Positions 36,186-44,726 of a DNA stretch of 64,000 bases are shown one piece after another. Made by a program: the position numbers and the translations under genes. Below the pieces are notes generated by a model. That model did not search any database, had not been told where the DNA came from, and saw only the letters and a list, made by a program, of their open reading frames with translations. Within the stretch, counting starts at the first letter, position 1. Every line of letters starts with the position of its first letter. Source of the stretch: Nibricoccus aquaticus (lineage in GTDB: Bacteria; Verrucomicrobiota; Verrucomicrobiia; Opitutales; Opitutaceae); assembly GCF_002310495.1 (NCBI RefSeq), contig NZ_CP023344.1, positions 3,551,501 to 3,615,500 on the forward strand. The letters run 5' to 3'.

Positions 36186-37655
36186 TTATCGGATGGCGCG
36201 GTCGGCGAGGGCGAGGCCGGCTTCGAGACAGGCGGGGACGGAGATGCCATTGCGAGTTTGTCCGCCGATGTAGAGGCGGGCGTAGGTGTGTTCGCAGGTT
36301 TCCATGGCGGCGAGGAAGCGTTCGTGGCCGAGATCGTATTGGGGGATCGCTTGCGGCCAGAAGTTGTGGCGGAGGAAAATGGGATCGCCGGTGATGCCGA
36401 GGAGCTGGCGGAGGTCGGGGAGAATTTCGGCGAGCAGGCGGTCGGTGGAAAGGCGGGCGATCTCGGGCTGACGCGTGCCGCCGGCGAGAGCGGTAAGCGC
36501 GACGTGACCTTCAGGGGCGCGATTGGGGAAGAGCGAGGACGAGAAGAGAGCGCCGAGGAGTTTTCTTTTTTCGAGCGCGGGGACGAGGGCGCCGAAGCCG
36601 TCGAGTGGATGGGCGATTTGTTCGCGGCGGAAGCCGAGGAAGAGGGAGGAGACGGGCGGGTGGACGACTTCGGCGAGCGAGGCGAGGGGACGGTCGGTGA
36701 GGGCGCGGTGGTCGTTGGTCGTGAAGACGAGTTTTGCGAGGGAGTGAGCGGGGAGTGCGAGGATGACGGCGGAGAAATTTTCGGTGACGAGATCGCTGGA
36801 GGAGGCGACGGACGTGGAGGGAAACTCGGATACGGAGGCCGGCAGGATGTGACGGAAGGTGACGCGCCAAGGAGCGCCGAGGGCGAACGGAGGGGTGAGC
36901 GTTTCGACGCGGGTCGAGAGCGAGGTGCTGCCGGGCGGGAGAGAGCGGGCGAGGGTGTCGGGGAGGGTTTGGAGTCCGTCGCGGAAGGAGAGGAGGCGGG
37001 TTTTGGGGTGGCCACGGCGGCGGCGATCGCGGGATTGGGCGATCAGGCCGCGGATGAGGGAGCCGTGGGTTTGCTCGGCGACCCAGAGTGATGGGAAAGA
37101 ATAGCGGGCGGAAAGTTTTTCGGGGTCACCTGCGTAGACGCCGGAGACGAAGGGGTTGAAGGCGTAGTCGAGGAACTCGCGGCCGAAGTGTTCGCGGATG
37201 ACGGTGGCGAGGGAGAGGTCGGTTTCGCGGTCGAAGGAGCGCGTGAAGAGATCGCGGAGGAGGCGGAGTTTGCCGAGCGGGGTGAAGATCGGGGTGGTCA
37301 GCAGGCCGGGGGGCGACATCGGCGCGGCGTGGAGGCGGCTGCGGCGGACGAGGAAACGTTTTTTCGCGGCGGGGCTGGTCGGAAGGATTTCGGAGGCGAG
37401 GCCGAGTTGGGTGAGGAGGTCGGCGGTTTCGCGGGAGTTTTCCTGGAAGGAGTTGGGGCCGGACTCGATAAGCCAGCCTTCGGGGGTGCGTTCGCTGCGG
37501 ATGACGCCGCCGAGGCGGGGGGAGGCTTCGAAGAGGCGGACGCGGTGGCCGAGCTGCGTGAGTTTCCAAGCGGCGGCGAGGCCGGTGATGCCGCCGCCGA
37601 TGACGGCGATGGGAAGCACACTGGAGCTGGGTGGCGTGGGCGAGGAGTGGGCCAC
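36186..37655 (-). CDS. hemY: Protoporphyrinogen oxidase (HemY type, FAD-dependent)
   Basis: The 489-residue flavoprotein oxidises protoporphyrinogen IX to protoporphyrin IX. The N-terminal dinucleotide motif is VIGGGITGLAAAWKL, then LFEASPRLGGVIRSE and ESGPNSFQ; the C-terminal FAD contact is RLYIGGQTRNGISVPACLE. The start is GTG at 37655 with no strong Shine-Dalgarno. It is the promoter-distal gene of a minus-strand run hemF - small gene - hemE - hemY, and the preceding gap carries a dispersed repeat. With hemF present the organism uses the protoporphyrin route rather than the coproporphyrin route. Confidence 0.92.
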   Translation of the reverse strand: MAHSSPTPPSSSVLPIAVIGGGITGLAAAWKLTQLGHRVRLFEASPRLGGVIRSERTPEGWLIESGPNSFQENSRETADLLTQLGLASEILPTSPAAKKRFLVRRSRLHAAPMSPPGLLTTPIFTPLGKLRLLRDLFTRSFDRETDLSLATVIREHFGREFLDYAFNPFVSGVYAGDPEKLSARYSFPSLWVAEQTHGSLIRGLIAQSRDRRRRGHPKTRLLSFRDGLQTLPDTLARSLPPGSTSLSTRVETLTPPFALGAPWRVTFRHILPASVSEFPSTSVASSSDLVTENFSAVILALPAHSLAKLVFTTNDHRALTDRPLASLAEVVHPPVSSLFLGFRREQIAHPLDGFGALVPALEKRKLLGALFSSSLFPNRAPEGHVALTALAGGTRQPEIARLSTDRLLAEILPDLRQLLGITGDPIFLRHNFWPQAIPQYDLGHERFLAAMETCEHTYARLYIGGQTRNGISVPACLEAGLALADRAIR

Positions 37656-37686
37656 GGTGGGACGGCGGAGGGAGCGGAGGACGGAA

Positions 37687-37726
37687 TAGGGCCTATAGGT
37701 CTTATGGGACTGATAGGACTTATAGC
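37687..37726. repeat. Dispersed repeat, CTATAGG..CTTATGGGACT..TAGGACTTATA family
   Basis: A close second copy in the same orientation is at 41354-41392. The repeated 10- to 11-base unit (GGACTTATA, GGTCTTATG) gives an MGLIGLI-like open frame but no gene. It fills the hemE-hemY gap. Confidence 0.7.
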
Positions 37727-37751
37727 GGAGGGCGTGAAGCGGGTGGTGGAG

Positions 37752-38807
37752 TTAGTTTTTCCAGGTGGTGACGGTGTCGACGAGGGCGTGCATGCACTCG
37801 ATTTTGGCGGCGGGGGTGATGCCGTGGCCGAGGTTGAAGATGTGGCCGTGGGCGCCGCGCATGGATTCAAGGAGGCGGGTGGTTTCGCGGGCGACGATCT
37901 CGGGGGTGGTCTGCATGAGGACGGGGTCGAGGTTGCCTTGGACGGCGATGTTGTCGGGGAGGTTGCGACGGGTGATGGCGAGCTCGTGGGTCCAGTCGAG
38001 GCTGATGGCGCGGACGCCGGAGAAGGCCTGGTCGGTGAGCTGGGTCGCGGTGCCTTTGGCGTAGAGGATGATCGGGAAACCAGCGGGGAGGGCGGCGACG
38101 ATCTGGCGTATCCAGCGAAGGGATGCTGCTTGATAATCCTGGCCGGAGAGGATGCCGCCCCAGGAGTCGAAGATCTGGATGGCGTCGGCACCGGCGCGGA
38201 TCTGCATCTGGAAATAGACGATGAGCGCGGCGGTGAGTTTTTCGAGGAGGGCGTCGAAGGTGGCGCGGTCGGTGTAGAAGAGGAGTTTGATGCGCTCGAA
38301 GTCGTCGGAGCTGCCGCCCTCGACCATGTAGGTGGCGAGCGTCCAGGGGGAGCCGCCGAAGCCGAGGAGGGCTTTGTGGGAGATCGCGGGATCAGCGGAG
38401 GTGGTGAGCTCCTTTTTGAGGAGGGCGAGGGCTTCGCCGACGTAGGCGAGTTTTTCGGTAACGGCTTCGGATGGATTCAAGGCGTCGACCTGGGCACGCG
38501 TTTCGAGGCGGTAGCTCATGGCGATGCCGCCGGTGTCGCGGAAGGCGTAGGGCTGGCCGAGGGCTTCGGGGATGACGAGGATGTCGGAGAAGAGGATGGC
38601 GGCGTCGAGGCCGGGGAAACGGCGGAGCGGCTGGAGGGTGACCTCGGTGGCGACGGCGGGGGTCTTCACCATTTCGAGGAAGGAAGACTTCGCTTTGAGC
38701 GCACGGTACTCGGGCAGGTAGCGGCCGGCCTGGCGCATGACCCAGAGCGGCGGGCGCTCGAGGGGCTGGCAGGCGAGGGCGGCGAGGAAGCGGGCGCGGG
38801 AAGTCAT
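37752..38807 (-). CDS. hemE: Uroporphyrinogen decarboxylase
   Basis: This 351-residue enzyme decarboxylates uroporphyrinogen III to coproporphyrinogen III. Diagnostic motifs are PPLWVMRQAGRYLPEYR (catalytic Arg), ILFSDILVIPEALG with the catalytic Asp, FDSWGGILS and FNLGHGITP. ATG 38807 gives the family N-terminus; the frame upstream to 38870 is repeat-derived. Confidence 0.97.
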   Translation of the reverse strand: MTSRARFLAALACQPLERPPLWVMRQAGRYLPEYRALKAKSSFLEMVKTPAVATEVTLQPLRRFPGLDAAILFSDILVIPEALGQPYAFRDTGGIAMSYRLETRAQVDALNPSEAVTEKLAYVGEALALLKKELTTSADPAISHKALLGFGGSPWTLATYMVEGGSSDDFERIKLLFYTDRATFDALLEKLTAALIVYFQMQIRAGADAIQIFDSWGGILSGQDYQAASLRWIRQIVAALPAGFPIILYAKGTATQLTDQAFSGVRAISLDWTHELAITRRNLPDNIAVQGNLDPVLMQTTPEIVARETTRLLESMRGAHGHIFNLGHGITPAAKIECMHALVDTVTTWKN

Positions 38808-38861
38808 TTTCGGAGATTGGCGAAGGGCGAGAGGCGAATGGTCCGGAGGGCGGAAAGGGGG

Positions 38862-38905
38862 AACGCTCAACGCTCAACGTTTAACGCTCAACGCTCAAGT
38901 TGAGG
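38862..38905. repeat. Direct repeats of the AACGCTCAACGCTC type
   Basis: Five imperfect copies of a 7- to 8-base unit (AACGCTC) run into the 3' end of the next gene and supply its stop codon (38895-38897). Related GTTGA-rich elements in the opposite orientation occur at 39711-39741, 42200-42231 and 44646-44676. Confidence 0.65.
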
Positions 38906-39128
38906 GCGGAGCACGGCGCACTAGCTGAAGGTCTTCGTTGTCTGAGGTGTTTTCACAGACGAGTCCTAGCTTCTGCCATTTGATCATGACCAGCCCGCGT
39001 GAATCAGCTTCGGTCAGTCCCCATTCAGGAAGCCCGTCTTGAAGTGACATAATCCAGCCTTCATCTTCGCCATTCCGCGTTACGACGTCGCCGAGCATGA
39101 CTTCTTCACCACTAAGATAAGTCTGCAT
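38895..39128 (-). CDS. Small hypothetical protein, 77 residues
   Basis: A short acidic soluble protein (MQTYLSGEEVMLGDVVTRNG, QDGLPEWGLTEADSRGLVMI, DNEDLQLVRR). The opening resembles a family of small beta-rich proteins that begin with SGExVxxGDxV and end with an ED-LxLxxR motif; no function is known to me. Base composition is visibly lower in GC than the surrounding haem genes, hinting at separate origin. The stop codon and last residues lie in the AACGCTC repeat, so the native C-terminus may have been altered. It lies 15 bases downstream of hemF. Confidence 0.55.
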   Translation of the reverse strand: MQTYLSGEEVMLGDVVTRNGEDEGWIMSLQDGLPEWGLTEADSRGLVMIKWQKLGLVCENTSDNEDLQLVRRAPPST

Positions 39129-39143
39129 GGGAAGTCGGCGGAA

Positions 39144-40328
<1,185 letters not shown>

Positions 40329-41213
40329 TTACTCCGAGGAGCGGATCACGCCTTTGCCTTCGTGGGTGCGGAAGCGGGAGGCAAGGCCGTAGCGGGGACT
40401 GGCGATGGCAGAGAAGAGGAAGGCAGCGCCGAGGCAGAGGACGATGCTGGCGCCGCTGGCGAGGCCGGCGTGGTAGCTGAGGAGGATGCCGCTGATGGTG
40501 CCAATCAGTGCGAGGGCGACGGAGGTGAGGAGGAGTTTGCCGAAGTGATCGCACCAGAGGTAGGCGGTGACGGCGGGGAGGAGGAAGAGGCCGAGGGCGA
40601 GGACGATGCCCATGGCTTGAAGGGCGGCGACGAGGTTGAGGACGGTCAGAGCGAGGAGGCCGAGGTGGACGAGTGTGCCGCGTCCGCCGGTGGCGCGGTG
40701 GAAGATGGGGTCGAAGGTTTCGAGGAGGATGCCGCGTCGGAAGATGGCGAATACGGCGAGGGTGACAGAGCTGGCGAGGGCGGAGAGGAGCAGGTCGTCG
40801 GGGCTGACGCCGAGGATGTTGCCGAAGAGGAAGTGCATGAGGTCGAGGCGCGACTTCATGAGGGAGACGAGGGCGATGCCGGCGGCGAAGAAGATGACGA
40901 AGAGGGCGCCGAAGGCGGCGTCTTCTTTGATGCGGGTGAGGCGGCTGAGGAGGGCGCTGCCGGCGGCGGTGAGGAGTCCGGCGATGAGCGCGCCGAGGAA
41001 GAGGGCGAGGGTGTTTGCGCCGAAGAGGAGGAAGGCGAGGGCGACGCCGGGGAGGAGGGAATGCGAGAGGGCGTCGCCGAGGAGGGCGAGGCGGCGGAGC
41101 ACGAGGATCGAGCCGAGGAGTCCGCCGCTGAGGCTGAGGAGCGCGGCGGAGAGCAGGCCGCGTTGCATGAACTCGAAGGTGAAGGGCTCGATGAGCAGCT
41201 CGTGGAAAGACAT
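40329..41213 (-). CDS. znuB: Zinc/manganese ABC transporter permease (ZnuB/MntB family)
   Basis: The 294-residue inner-membrane protein has about eight hydrophobic helices. Signatures of family-9 metal permeases are present: SLSGGLLGSILVLRRLALLGDALSHSLLPG and QAMGIVLALGLFLLPAVTAYL. It forms the channel with the ATPase at 41416 and the binding protein at 42316, all on the minus strand. Metal specificity is not decided by this subunit. Confidence 0.9.
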   Translation of the reverse strand: MSFHELLIEPFTFEFMQRGLLSAALLSLSGGLLGSILVLRRLALLGDALSHSLLPGVALAFLLFGANTLALFLGALIAGLLTAAGSALLSRLTRIKEDAAFGALFVIFFAAGIALVSLMKSRLDLMHFLFGNILGVSPDDLLLSALASSVTLAVFAIFRRGILLETFDPIFHRATGGRGTLVHLGLLALTVLNLVAALQAMGIVLALGLFLLPAVTAYLWCDHFGKLLLTSVALALIGTISGILLSYHAGLASGASIVLCLGAAFLFSAIASPRYGLASRFRTHEGKGVIRSSE

Positions 41214-41250
41214 CGGCAGTGAGGCGAAATCGGCGGGAATCGCGGGTGGT

Positions 41251-41396
41251 GGTTAGGTGAATCGCGAAGACGCGAAGGCGCTAAGGGCGGAGCGAAAGAG
41301 GTGAGGTGGAGTCGGAAGTGATCGCGGAAACGCGGAAGAGCGGAAGCGCTGAAATAGGTCCTATAGGGCTCATGGGACTTATAGGACTTATATTCG
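41251..41396. repeat. Three dispersed repeats in tandem between znuC and znuB genes
   Basis: A GCGAAGACGCGAAGGCGCTAAG copy (about 41262-41283), a GATCGCGGAAACGCGGAAG element (41320-41349) and a CTATAGGGCTCATGGGACTT element (41354-41392) follow one another with little else between them. All three recur elsewhere in the window in the same orientation. Confidence 0.75.
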
Positions 41397-41415
41397 GAAG
41401 ACGGACGGGCGTATG

Positions 41416-42195
41416 TTATTTAGGGAAGGTGGCGGTGCGGATGAGTTTTAAGGGGTCGTCGATGTGGGCGCAGTGGCCGCCTCGATACGCGGTGTCGATG
41501 TTGTGCGGGTTGAGGACGTCGGCGACGGAGCCGGAGGCGATGTGGCGGGTGTTGAGGAGGACGGCGTTGACGAAGTGTTCGCGGGCCAGGGCGAGTTCGT
41601 GGACGACGGCGACAACGGTGCGGCCTTGGGCCTGCCAGCCGCGGAGGATGTGGGCGAGTTCCTCGGTGGCGTGGAGGTCGAGGCCGGCGAAGGGCTCATC
41701 CAGGAGGAAGATGTCGGCGCCTTGGGCGAGGGCGCGGGCGAGGAAGACGCGTTGTTGTTGTCCGCCTGAGAGCTGGCTGATCTGGCGGCCGGCGAGGGCG
41801 GCGATGTCGAGTTCGTCGAGGGCGCGGTCGACGGCGGCGTGGTCGGATTTGGAGAAGCGGGAGAAGAGGCCGAGGGCGGGGTAGCGGCCTTGTTCGACGA
41901 CGGCGCGGACAGTGATCGGGAAGTCCCAGTCGATGAGGTGGCGTTGCGGCAGGTAGGCGAGGCGCGGGAGCTGGTGGTGGGTATGGTGATCGCCGATACG
42001 GATCTCGCCGGTGTCGAGCGGGTGCCAGCCGAGGATGGCGCGGAGGAGGGTGGACTTGCCGGCGCCGTTGGGGCCGAGGAGGGCGGTGAGGCTGCCGCAG
42101 AGGATGTTCACGCTGACACGATCGAGCGCGGTGACGCGGCCGTGGCGGACGGTGACGTCGGAGATGCGCAGGATGTTGTGGGGGGCGTGGGACAA
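41416..42195 (-). CDS. znuC: Zinc/manganese ABC transporter ATP-binding protein
   Basis: The 259-residue ATPase has Walker A GPNGAGKSTLLRAI, signature QLSGGQQQRVFLARAL, Walker B IFLLDEPFAGLD and the switch His in VVHELA. The DWDFPITVRAVVEQGRYP segment is typical of metal-type family-9 ATPases. The only in-frame start ahead of ILRISDVTV is TTG at 42195, with no clear Shine-Dalgarno, suggesting weak initiation or a start altered when the flanking repeat arrived. Confidence 0.9.
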   Translation of the reverse strand: MSHAPHNILRISDVTVRHGRVTALDRVSVNILCGSLTALLGPNGAGKSTLLRAILGWHPLDTGEIRIGDHHTHHQLPRLAYLPQRHLIDWDFPITVRAVVEQGRYPALGLFSRFSKSDHAAVDRALDELDIAALAGRQISQLSGGQQQRVFLARALAQGADIFLLDEPFAGLDLHATEELAHILRGWQAQGRTVVAVVHELALAREHFVNAVLLNTRHIASGSVADVLNPHNIDTAYRGGHCAHIDDPLKLIRTATFPK

Positions 42196-42199
42196 CGGA

Positions 42200-42296
42200 A
42201 AGTTGAGAGCTGAGGGTTGAGAGTTGAGAGACGGAGGGAGCAGGGCGGAGGCGGAGGAATCGCAAAGACGCGAAGGCGCTAAGGGCGGAGCGAAGG
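42200..42296. repeat. GTTGAGAGCTGAGGGTTGAG element plus GCGAAGGCGCTAAG element
   Basis: The first element (42202-42231) is identical over about 29 bases to 44647-44675. The second (about 42258-42284) belongs to the main dispersed family. Together they fill the znuA-znuC gap. Confidence 0.75.
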
Positions 42297-42315
42297 ATGC
42301 AGAGATGCTGGCGAA

Positions 42316-43260
42316 CTATTTCAGGGCGGTGGTGATGGTTTCGAGGTTGGCGCGGGCCATGGCGAGGAAGGTGGCGGCAGGCGAATCGGGAGTGCCGAGG
42401 CTGTCGGTGTAGAGTTCGTTGACGATGGCGACGCCGGCTTCTTTCGCGAGGAGGGTTGGGATTTTGGGGTTGGTCGTGGACTCAATGGAGACGGCGCGGA
42501 TGTTTTCGCGGCGGAGGAGTTTCACGATGGTGGCGAGTTGTTTGGCGCTGGGTTCCTGGTCGGGGCGGAGGCCGGAGATGGGGATGATTTCGAGGCCGTA
42601 GGCGTGCCCGAGGTAGCGGAGGGAGTCGTGGGAGGTGACGAGTTTGCGGCGAGCGGCGGGGAGGGCGGCGATGGTTTCGCGGAAGCGGGTGTCGAGGGCG
42701 GTGAGTTCGGCGAGGTAGGCGGTGGCGCGGGTGTTGATGGCGTCGGCGGAGGAGGGGGCGAGTTTGGTGAGGGCGTCGCGGATGTTGGCGACGTAGCGGG
42801 AGGCGTTACGCAGGTCGTGCCAGGCGTGAGGGTCGAGGTCGCCGTGGTCGTGGTGGGCGTGATCGTGCGCGGAGTGGTCGTGGTGATCGGGGGCGTGGAG
42901 GGGCTCGATGCCAGTGGAGGCGGTGAGGACGGTGGCGCGGGTGCCAGAGTTTTTGATGAGTTTCTCCAGCCAAGTTTCGAAGCCGAGGCCGTTGACGACG
43001 ATGAGGTCGGCGCGGGTGAGGAGGCGGATGTCGGCGGGCGTGGGATCGTAGCTGTGGGGATCGCGGCCGGGGGTGAGGAGGCAGCGGACTTCGAGGGCGT
43101 CGGCGCCGAGGGTGCGGACGAAGTCGTCGAGGATCGTGTTGGTCGTGACGACGAGGGGCTTCGCGGGTGCGTCGGCGGCGGAGGTCGCGGGGATGAGCGA
43201 CGCGAGGGTGCCTAGGAGGATGACCGTGAGGAGGAAGCGAAGGGGCCGCAGGAGAGGCAT
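42316..43260 (-). CDS. znuA: Zinc/manganese ABC transporter substrate-binding protein
   Basis: This 314-residue periplasmic protein has a signal peptide (about 1-29, TSAA-D). Metal ligands expected for cluster A-I binding proteins are present: H69 in PHSYDP, the His in DPHAWHD (145) and those near VTSHDSLRYLGHAYG, plus a late Asp (LYTDSLG). A His/Asp-rich loop (about 126-139) before the second ligand favours zinc over manganese. ATG 43260 leads directly into the signal peptide. It is the first gene of the transporter set. Confidence 0.9.
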   Translation of the reverse strand: MPLLRPLRFLLTVILLGTLASLIPATSAADAPAKPLVVTTNTILDDFVRTLGADALEVRCLLTPGRDPHSYDPTPADIRLLTRADLIVVNGLGFETWLEKLIKNSGTRATVLTASTGIEPLHAPDHHDHSAHDHAHHDHGDLDPHAWHDLRNASRYVANIRDALTKLAPSSADAINTRATAYLAELTALDTRFRETIAALPAARRKLVTSHDSLRYLGHAYGLEIIPISGLRPDQEPSAKQLATIVKLLRRENIRAVSIESTTNPKIPTLLAKEAGVAIVNELYTDSLGTPDSPAATFLAMARANLETITTALK

Positions 43261-43312
43261 GAGGCGGACTATAGCAAAGTTGTCTAGTGGTGGAGTGTGA
43301 GTCGGAGTCGAA

Positions 43313-43390
43313 CGCGGGGTGGGGGTACCCCGCCTACATCGGAAGGGGAAGCGCGGGAGAGCGATCCGGACGACACGGAGGTCGTCCTCC
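43313..43390. repeat. Two dispersed palindromes upstream of znuA
   Basis: GCGGGGTGGGGGTACCCCGC (about 43315-43334) followed by CTACATCGGAA parallels the element at 31732. GGACGAC-ACGGAG-GTCGTCC (43368-43387) parallels 14808. The region lies between the znuA start and the carboxypeptidase stop. Confidence 0.55.
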
Positions 43391-43421
43391 ATTTATGCAG
43401 GCGGCGGGTGGAGCGGGGCGC

Positions 43422-44591
43422 TCAGCGGGATTTTGATTTCGAGGGGACGGGCGGTGCGATGGGGACGAATTTGACGGTGGGTTCGTCGACGGGGGCGGCC
43501 GTTTTTTCGTCGGAGGGGGTGGTGATGGGGGAAGGGTCGGGGCGGCGGGGGGCGGTGAGGTTGCCGCGGGTGGGGCCGCTTTCGGTGACTGGGCTGGGGG
43601 CAGAAACGGGGCTGGTGGTGCGAGGTGTAGCGGGCGGCGGGGGGGCGAGAGGAGACGCGGGAATGGCGGGAGATTGAGCGGCGAGGGTGGAGAAGCCGCG
43701 TTCGATGAGCTCGATGGTTTTCAGGTCGCGGGAGCGGCCGGTGTCGATCTGGCCGCCGACGCCGAAGCTGCCCATGATGACGACGATGAGGCGGCGGCCG
43801 TTGCGCTCGGCGGTGGCGCTGAGGCAGTAGCCGGCGGCTTTGGTGTAGCCGGTTTTGAGGCCGTCCACGCCGGCGACGCGGCCGAGGAGTTTGTTGTGGT
43901 TATCCATCCGGATCTGTTTATCGGCCGGACGGGAGGAGGTGCCGAACATCTGGGTTTTGATGGCGCTGTAGCGGAGGATGTCGGTGGTGGTGATGGCTTC
44001 GCGGCAGAGGATGGCGAAGTCGGCGGGGGTGGTGAGGTCGCTGTCGGCGAGCTGGCGGGAGGAGGGCGGGAGGCCGTGGGGGGACGTGAAGCGGGTGCGG
44101 GTCATGCCGAGGGCCTGGGCGCGGGCGTTCATGCGTTCGACGAAAGCTTCGCGGGAGCCGGCGGCGGCGCGGGAGAGGGCGTGGGCGGCGTCGTTGGCGG
44201 ACTGGATCATGGTGGCGAGCAGGAGTTCCTCGACGGTGAAGGTCTCGCGAGGATCGAGCCAGACGCCGGTGCCGCCCATTTTGGCGTCTTCGTTGGTGAT
44301 GCGGACGGGGGTGTCGAGGGCGATAGTGCCGGCTTTGATGGCGTCGGAGACGATGAGGAAGGTCATGATCTTCGTCATCGAGGCGGGCGGGGTGACGGTG
44401 TTGGCGCCGTCTTCGAGGAGGATTTTGCCGGTGGCGGCGTCGGTGACGACGTAGCCTTTATAGATGCCCGCAGTGCCGGTGGCGGGTTTGCTTTTGGTCT
44501 GGGCGAGCGCGGCAGTCGGAGCGGCGGCGCAGATTGCAATGAGGAGCGAAAGGCGGAGAAAAAACGGGCGAGCTAGGCGGGCGAAAAACAT
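43422..44591 (-). CDS. D-alanyl-D-alanine carboxypeptidase (peptidase S11, DacA type)
   Basis: This 389-residue penicillin-binding protein has a signal peptide (to about residue 30, ALA-Q). The active-site motifs are S71-x-x-K74 (ASMTK), S131-A-N133 (QSANDAA) and K246-T-G (LKTGYT). It trims the terminal D-Ala of peptidoglycan stem peptides in the periplasm. The usual amphipathic anchor is replaced by a Pro/Ser/Thr-rich tail of about 85 residues ending in KSKSR, so localisation may differ. Confidence 0.93.
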   Translation of the reverse strand: MFFARLARPFFLRLSLLIAICAAAPTAALAQTKSKPATGTAGIYKGYVVTDAATGKILLEDGANTVTPPASMTKIMTFLIVSDAIKAGTIALDTPVRITNEDAKMGGTGVWLDPRETFTVEELLLATMIQSANDAAHALSRAAAGSREAFVERMNARAQALGMTRTRFTSPHGLPPSSRQLADSDLTTPADFAILCREAITTTDILRYSAIKTQMFGTSSRPADKQIRMDNHNKLLGRVAGVDGLKTGYTKAAGYCLSATAERNGRRLIVVIMGSFGVGGQIDTGRSRDLKTIELIERGFSTLAAQSPAIPASPLAPPPPATPRTTSPVSAPSPVTESGPTRGNLTAPRRPDPSPITTPSDEKTAAPVDEPTVKFVPIAPPVPSKSKSR

Positions 44592-44645
44592 GCGGCGCAG
44601 GAAGGGGATTTTTGTCCGGCGCGGCGAGAGGAAAGGGGAAGGAAA

Positions 44646-44676
44646 CGTTGAGAGCTGAGGGTTGAGAGTTGAGAGC
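44646..44676. repeat. GTTGAGAGCTGAGGGTTGAG dispersed element
   Basis: Identical over about 29 bases and in the same orientation to 42202-42231. Confidence 0.75.
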
Positions 44677-44726
44677 AGATGAGAGCGGGCGAGAGGACGG
44701 AGGAAGAGAAATGAGAAAGAGTTGGA

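Noticed and set aside
33234-37091. Two open frames of about 600 codons opposite ileS and hemY
   Set aside because: Both are antisense shadows: composition is Gly/Asp/Glu/Val-rich, no start context, and the opposite strand encodes unmistakable enzymes.
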